Source: Lepidurus packardi (Eukaryota > Arthropoda > Branchiopoda > Notostraca > Triopsidae). From it: 64,000 nucleotides of DNA. The position numbers and the translations under genes are program-made. The notes under the pieces were generated by a model that searched no databases, had not been told where the DNA came from, and worked only from the letters and a program-made list of their open reading frames with translations. Location: the NCBI GenBank assembly GCA_023053545.1, contig JAKZAN010000152.1:1-64000 (forward strand), read 5' to 3'. Shown here one piece after another: positions 58,206 to 64,000 of this stretch (the first letter of the stretch is position 1; every line of letters begins with the position of its first letter).

Positions 58206-61200
58206 TCATACAACTACCTGCTGGTTCTTGCTCATGTTCCTCATAAAAGAGGATGCCCCCCTTTTCAGGGATAGAGCCTAAAGCTGCTTCTTCTTCAGTG
58301 GGTCAGACTCTTATTTGCCCAGAGGTACGCACAAAGATTTCTCGGGAATGGATTTGGCCAGCAGGTTCACCAATAGACCGATGCTCCCGAAACCGATGCT
58401 GATGAACCACTGTTTTACCGTCAGTCCATAGTACGCGTAAACCCCGAAGGCCAAGGACCCGAAAGTCACTAGAAGGAGTTGGAGTAGGATGATGATCCCG
58501 ACGATGAGCAAGAAGAGTTCATTACGCATGATGCCTTCGAAGATATTTTTCTGTGAACATTAATATGTGATTAGAATATAGTGTGATTTGATTATTGTTA
58601 CCTCGTCGTTGAGCTTACGGGAGTTGAGGAAGTTGAAGACTTGGAGCATTACGAAAGTGTTGAAAATGAATGTGAAGTGTCGTGAAAACACGTGGTAGGT
58701 GTTGTAGACTGTCATGTAGTCGTCATCTCCGCTCACATAGTAGAACCGACCGCTGCGAACTGTGCCGCCAACGACTCCGTTCAAGTACTTGTAGGATAAG
58801 AGTCCGTTTGGGGAAAGTACGTCATCAAAGGAATCTGCCTCTTCAGGAATAAATTGTTCGCCCGCGAAGACCAAAATTATAATGATGATGAACTGTAGCA
58901 GGGCCTGAGCGATGATGTGTTTGAACATCTTCTTGGAAATGATGTATTCGTCACGCTTGTGAGGTGTTCGGTCGAGTAGTTCTTCGGTGGGAGGTTCGGT
59001 AGCCAGTGCAAGGGAGGCCAGGGTATCCATGATTAGATTGATCCAGAGCATCTGGATGGGCTTTAGGATCTCTTGCTTGATGACTGCGGCTCCTACCAAA
59101 GTGATACCAACTGCCACGATATTGACGGTTAATTGGAACTGGATAAATTTTTTGATTGAGTCGTAGATATTTCTGCCCCACATGACAGCCTTCACGATGG
59201 AATTGAAGTTATCGTCAAGGAGGATGATCGCGGCAGCCCCACGTGCCACTTCAGTTCCATTGATGCCCATAGCAAAACCCACGTCTGCCTTTTTGAGAGC
59301 AGGAGCATCGTTAGTACCATCGCCTGTCACAGCGACCACATTACCGAGCTCCAAAAGGCCCGTTACTAGTGCATACTTGTCTTCGGGTCTGGACCGAGCA
59401 AGCACGTCCAATTTATCGATAATCTTCCTAAACTCATCTATATTCTTAACGGAGTCGACTCTTAATTTCTTTCCGTTCTTCTCTGCCAGAGCAGCCTCTC
59501 TTTCGCAGTCGCAGACAGCTATTTGGCACTATTTGCATACCACTCCTCCGATTCTTTCAATGAACTCAGCTCCTTCCATGACTATTGAGTCTTTCTCGTC
59601 CTGGATAATACCCACTTCTTTGGCGATTGCTTTGGCTGTTACGATATTATCTCCCGTTACCATGCGTACCTTAATGCCTGCCTTTCGGCATTTTACGATA
59701 GCGTCGGGGACCTAAGGTCGTGGTACGTCCTTGACTCCCAAAATAGCAATCAGCACAAGCCCTGACTTCTCGATATTGAAGACTCCCTTTTCGTCTTTAT
59801 CAACCAGATTTTCGTCCTTCACGGGTTTGTAGGCCATACACAGAGTTCTGAGGGACTCTTCTGCCATGGTGTTAATAGCGCTCAACATGTGGTATTTTAT
59901 GTCATTGTTGATCGTCTCGACTTTACAGGTTTCTTGGTTAAGCCAATAATTGCAAGATTCCAACACCATCTCACTAGCGCCCTTAACGAAAATACAGCGT
60001 TCACCCTTATAGTTGAAGACACTGCTCATGCGCTTTCTCTTGGAACTAAAGGGGATCTTCATGTCAGTGGGGTTCTGGTCTCGGATAGTTTCATACCTGA
60101 AACCAAACTGGTCCATTAGCTTGAGGATAGCCTGTTCTGTGGAGGATCCTTTGGGTTCAGGTCGGAGGAGAGCAGTTGAGTTGACACATGCTGATACTTT
60201 GAAGATGTCCTCAAATATAGAAGGCATATATTCTGAGACTTCTAGTTTTTCTTTATAATGGTCGAAGTTCTTCCTTTTGCCGTTCCAATAGCTTGTCAGA
60301 GTCATTTTGTTCATCGTTAGAGTGCCAGTTTTATCGGAACAGATTGTATTCGCCCCACCCATCGTCTAACAAGCCTCCATTCTCCTGACGAGGTTATTGT
60401 CTACCAGCATCTTTTTAACCGAGAATGCAAGAGATAGCGTGACAGCCAGTGGGAGTCCCTCAGGGATAGCAACTACAATGACTGTGATCCCGAGAATGAA
60501 GTAGTTGAGGATCTAGACCAAATCTATAGAAGTGTCCCAGGTTGGATTAATCGCTTTCTCGATTCCGAATCTAATTAGCAAGATAATGACGATAGCGACA
60601 GCAGAGAATAGACCGAACTTTCCGATGTCTTCAGCGATCTTTTCCAGCTTCATTTGAAGAGGGGTTGCTTTGGCCTAATCTTGGCTCAGCAAAGCACGAA
60701 TCTTGCCGAGACAACTGAGGTCGCCGACCACAAGCACTATCATCTTTCCTTCTCCAGTCAAGATTCTTGTGCCGCTCATCAGAATAGGAGACGGGACAGT
60801 ATGCTTTCCAGCTGTGTTCTTTTCGCCACTGTCGACAATCTCCTGATACTTTTTTATGCATTTTTCGAAGATATTCTTGGCAATGGGGTCAGTCTCACCT
60901 GTCATGGCACTCTCATCAGTTGTGATTTCGTTAGCCTACAAAAGATACCCGTCGGCTGGTATTTACATCCCTTCATTTATTTGCACGACATCACCCGTCA
61001 ATACGTCATCTTGATGGATTTCCAATAGAATTCCCGCTCTTCTAAGTGAAACCTTTTTGCGACTATCGGCCACGCTGTTGAGTTTGAGGAACTGCCTTTA
61101 TTTCTGATAGTCGTTCGCAGCAGTCACAGTCGCACAGATCATGACTGCCATGAGGACTGCGAAACCCTCGATCCACGCTACACTCCGATGATCAGGCTTA

Positions 61201-61566
61201 GCTGTGCTGACCTCAATAGTAATGGACAGAATACTGGCTACGATAAGGATTCTGAGAGTGAAGTCCTCTAGAGCCGCGCAGAAGAGCTTAAAAAACCCCG
61301 GGGGTTCTGCCACTTCCTTTCTATTTGATCCGAAAGCCTCGATTCTCCTGGTCAGATCTTGCTAGTCTCCATGTATGCCATCCTTGTTGTGGGTGAGGAG
61401 ACCTGTGGGAATAGATAGATGTGATGAGGAGAATACCTTCTATGAGCAACTCGGTGGGATGGTTATCGAGTGCCTTGAGGGCTTCGATTTCTTCTGCAAA
61501 GGTCCTGTTCTGGCAGGCGGAGACGACATCAACAAGAAGTTATTTTTTGATGGAGAATTGTTTCAT
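58206..61566 (-). CDS. Plasma-membrane-type Ca2+-ATPase (P2B)
   Basis: Pumps Ca2+ out of the cytosol (or into alveolar or contractile-vacuole membranes in ciliates) at the cost of ATP. Exons 61437..61566, 58602..61402 and 58206..58550; introns of 34 and 51 nt; 1091 residues. Motifs in order: [58 protein letters not shown], phosphorylation site [45 protein letters not shown], then six C-terminal membrane helices. The C-terminal tail is short (about 40 residues, basic, Lys/Arg with [14 protein letters not shown]), so a full calmodulin domain is doubtful. Glu at five invariant positions is encoded by UAA/UAG, the best evidence for the genetic code here. Confidence 0.96.
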
Positions 61567-62584
61567 AGTTTTAGGAGGTGTCTACGTTGTTTCTTTCTCT
61601 CCTCTGTGTATATATTTGGAATTGATATTTCGGAGATGTTCTATTAATATGTATACGGCATTTTATAAATAGATCCTATTATTTATTCTCATACGTCCTC
61701 CATATAGAAGCACACATCAGATTCTTTTCCAATTCTGCCTTCCAGTTTGTGGACCAAATTAACATCCTTATTCCAAGTTACAACTCTTCTGGGCCCACCC
61801 ACCACAGTCTGGCTGACTTGGCACCAACGTAGCCACCCAGCACCCCTCCGTCCCTTCGGCCTGCCCACCTGTGCAGCTGGACTGTGTTGGCTGGGAACCT
61901 CACACAACCTCTTTGGAGTCTGTTCTTGTTCCATATGCCATGAAATATAAATGAAATTCCAAATTGTATCTGGATGATGAACATAGGATTCAAAGGCCAG
62001 ACTCTACAGCCTAGTCTAAAATACAAATAATTTCATAATTCTGTTGTTTTAATTTTCTGCAGCCATTTATTTTAATGATCATATCTTCATTCACCTCGAT
62101 AACCATATAATATGTTCCCATCATTCCAGCTAACCCTCCTCTCCATGTCATCTCAACCTTCCTACCACCCCCTGCCGTTCCAATCCACATAGAACTGTCA
62201 GACATTCGACGGGACATTTGCCTCGATGCCCAATCTCTCGATTTTTACAGCTTTTGCGTATGCTCTGGTTCCTCTACTATTTCATGATGGATTTATTCGA
62301 TCGGAGATATGCCGATATGCCTGCCGAGGGTCTGAGGGCCCATGGCAATGTCTGGCAGCAGCCCTGATATATGGGATATCTATAAAGAATGCAACTAGCT
62401 ACGAAATGATGGACTCCTTGTGCATATACTTAATTGTGGTTGACTATAGTTTATATTTTTGGAAGATAGTTCCGCATGTATTGTTATAAACTAACATAAC
62501 ATTCGATAGTTCTGGAAGGAAGATACTGATGTTATCAGGTGTAGTGCTCGGGTTGTCCTTGCTTCTTCGCGTAGATTTGGAGTC
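61567..62584. other. 1-kb region without a confident gene
   Basis: This gap between the Ca2+-ATPase start and the FIG4-like stop is the longest in a compact window. Two minus-strand frames are open: 62215-62217 down to UGA near 61996 (about 73 residues) and ATG 61932-61934 down to UGA 61689-61691 (81 residues). They could be joined by a GT-AG intron of about 100 nt, giving a small basic protein with WLRWCQVSQTVVGGPRRVV. The patch 61790-61900 is more GC-rich than its surroundings. No family is recognised and I do not call a gene with confidence. Confidence 0.4.
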
Positions 62585-64000
62585 TCATAGCACCCGGGCT
62601 GTTTTCATGCTCGCTACAGTCACACCCCCACCGTTGCTATTGTTATTACTGTTATTGTTGTTCTTCCTCATAATTTACTCCAAAACCATGTTTTTCTGCT
62701 GTTCCAGCTTGTCCATGTTCATCCGGGTATACGTCCTCTCCACCGTATTCTCTCTCTTATCCACCACTCGGCCAGATGACTAGCCCTATCCAACTCCGTA
62801 CACTGATTCTTCTTCCAGGTTCACGAATATCCCTTTACGGAACTGATCTTCCATTTAGTTCCATTCGCTCGCAGCGAAGGTAGAAGCTATTGAGTTTTAG
62901 AGCTTCCAATCAGTATGGTTGTGTGTCGAGATATCGGAGTACATGTTCTGGATGTCTGCGATGATATGTTAGAATGGTACTGTATTGAAGAGGGTGTGAG
63001 CCTCTATGGCTGTGAGTTCGGAGTTATCGATTTCATGGGTCGTTGCTAAGTAATCCTTCATGTAGCCTCGGAGGACAGCATCGGTGTCTGATTTGGATGG
63101 AGTTGTTCTGAACTAGACAACTCGGGGCTGTTATTACTATAGAGTGCTGGCATGCATAAGTGAAGGACTCTAGAATTCGGGTTAGTCTTTGAGGGTGGAC
63201 ATCCTGTAGTAGGGTTGTTTGAGCTTGTGCTAGAAAGGATGCACGTTACAGGATTTGGGGTTCATCTCCCTCCACACCCTTTTTTCGAGGATGAGTTTCG
63301 GCTAGACGCAGAATTTTAGTATTTTGGGATATTGGGTTTCTTGCCCTGCTTCTAAAAGGTACTAGATGTCGCTTCCCAGTTTATCTGCCATTTCCTGTCT
63401 CGTGAGAAGCTTGAACTCTATTTTCTTCTCCCACCGCAGATTGTACTTGTCCACGTGGTTCAGCCTTTCAAACATATCCACGAGGTTGTCAGTCAGATAT
63501 TTGTGTTGAGCTTAGCGAAACCAATCTTTGTACTAGTACTCCCGCAAGCTATGGTGTGGGAAGAATGTGATAACTGGTTTGATGTTCCAGATTGGCGAGT
63601 CTTCCACACTAAATTCTTTCAGAAAAACATCAATTTCCTGCTGTCGATCGTAATCTTTCAGGTTGTTGTTCCAGTGTCGGGTGATCGAGGTGAAGATCTC
63701 GAACCTTTTGACTTGGGTCTGGTTGATTTTCTGTTTATGAGCAAGTGAAGAACCGTACTGGATCGAGATCAAGTCCCCCATTTCCTCATAGAGTGCACCG
63801 TAGTCTTTGAAGAGTCTTTCGTTGCGACAACAGTCTTCAAAGCTGATCTACTCTTTCAATAACTTACGTATCTGGATCTGCAGCGCCAGTTAGCCGACAA
63901 CTTGCTGGAAAGAGTTCGTCCTATCCAAACAATCCACGCAGTTTGATCTAATGACGCCGTTCTGCAATTCCACGTTCTGGGAGTAGTCGGAACGTGAGTT
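62585..64000 (-). CDS. FIG4/SAC3-like Sac phosphoinositide phosphatase (5' end outside window)
   Basis: Lipid phosphatase acting on endolysosomal PI(3,5)P2. The visible 472 codons run from the right edge to UGA 62585-62587; the N-terminal Sac half lies beyond 64000. The catalytic CX5R motif is present near 63920 as [13 protein letters not shown], followed by [20 protein letters not shown], which matches the FIG4 sequence ELYEDHGDTLSLQYGGS. After the Sac domain comes [14 protein letters not shown] and a long charged region, with [13 protein letters not shown] and a Ser/Asn-rich end (NNNSNGGG). FIG4 works with the Fab1/PIKfyve and VAC14 scaffold; neither is in this window. No introns are visible in the captured part. 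Confidence 0.85.

Noticed and set aside
62226-62783. Long hydrophobic plus-strand frame (poly-Leu stretch)
   Set aside because: It runs antisense to the Asn/Ser-rich C-terminus of the FIG4-like gene; the poly-Leu is the reverse of the Asn run.
1-64000. Tetrahymena/Paramecium code (UAR = Gln) as the default ciliate reading
   Set aside because: Five invariant positions in the Ca2+-ATPase and others in DCN1 and the amidotransferase require Glu, not Gln, at UAA/UAG.
1-64000. Apparent widespread pseudogenes, since most frames are broken by TAA/TAG
   Set aside because: The same frames continue across dozens of UAR codons with conserved motifs on both sides and stop cleanly at UGA; this is code reassignment, not decay.
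1-64000. Transposons, LTR elements or other mobile or viral remnants
   Set aside because: I found no transposase, reverse transcriptase, integrase or capsid-like reading and no terminal repeats; this is as expected for macronuclear DNA after elimination.

Overview
Organism. The window opens on a pure CCCCAA telomere tract (1-215), as in oligohymenophorean ciliates, so the left edge is a macronuclear chromosome end. Many proteins are interrupted only by in-frame UAA and UAG and end at UGA. At invariant family positions these codons stand for glutamate: RP-E-VPDA, AC-E-TMGG, YQK-E-RQF and GM-E-IPADG in the calcium pump, and HGD-E-V in the amidotransferase. That is the peritrich code (table 30), not the Tetrahymena code in which UAR is Gln. 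With CCCCAA telomeres, moderate GC, short GT-AG introns (about 30-104 nt) and tight gene packing, a peritrich ciliate (Vorticella/Epistylis/Carchesium type) is the best reading. The species cannot be named. All gene models below use UAA=UAG=Glu and UGA as the only stop.

Layout. 0.5-1.9 kb (-): ankyrin-bromodomain protein. 2.6-9.8 kb (+): intronless 2404-residue EF-hand/EMAP-like WD protein. 10-11 kb (-): disordered protein. 11.2-15.7 kb (+): dihydropteridine-reductase-like protein, an AVL9-type DENN protein fused to MORN repeats, and a DCN1-like neddylation factor whose first coding exon is only ATG. 15.9-24.1 kb (-): a pseudokinase/ANTH-like/TKL-kinase fusion, a class I glutamine amidotransferase, a basic coiled-coil protein and a pseudokinase. 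24.7-35.5 kb (+): intronless 3597-residue fibrocystin-L-like surface protein (IPT, PA14, two G8, TM). 35.7-36.4 kb (+): dienelactone hydrolase. 36.5-43.3 kb (-): XMAP215-like TOG/HEAT protein and CFAP100. 43.9-48.4 kb (+): F-box-like protein, Dpy-30/GAF ciliary protein and a divergent importin-alpha. 48.6-54.7 kb (-): membrane-anchored LRR protein, a coiled-coil protein and a C2/Dpy-30 protein. 55-58 kb: Ras-like GTPase (+), LENG8/SAC3-like protein (-), small Tim-like ORF (+). 58.2-61.6 kb (-): plasma-membrane Ca2+-ATPase. 62.6 kb to the right edge (-): FIG4-like Sac phosphatase, cut by the window.

Together. There is no operon logic; genes are single transcription units, often divergent or convergent. 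Several products would act in one cell structure: EML-like protein, CFAP100, the Dpy-30/GAF protein and the XMAP215-like protein in cilia and microtubules. The Ca2+ pump, C2 protein, FIG4, AVL9-MORN and pseudokinase-ANTH-kinase belong to membrane and Ca2+ traffic. No mobile elements, viral fossils, CRISPR arrays or convincing RNA genes were seen.
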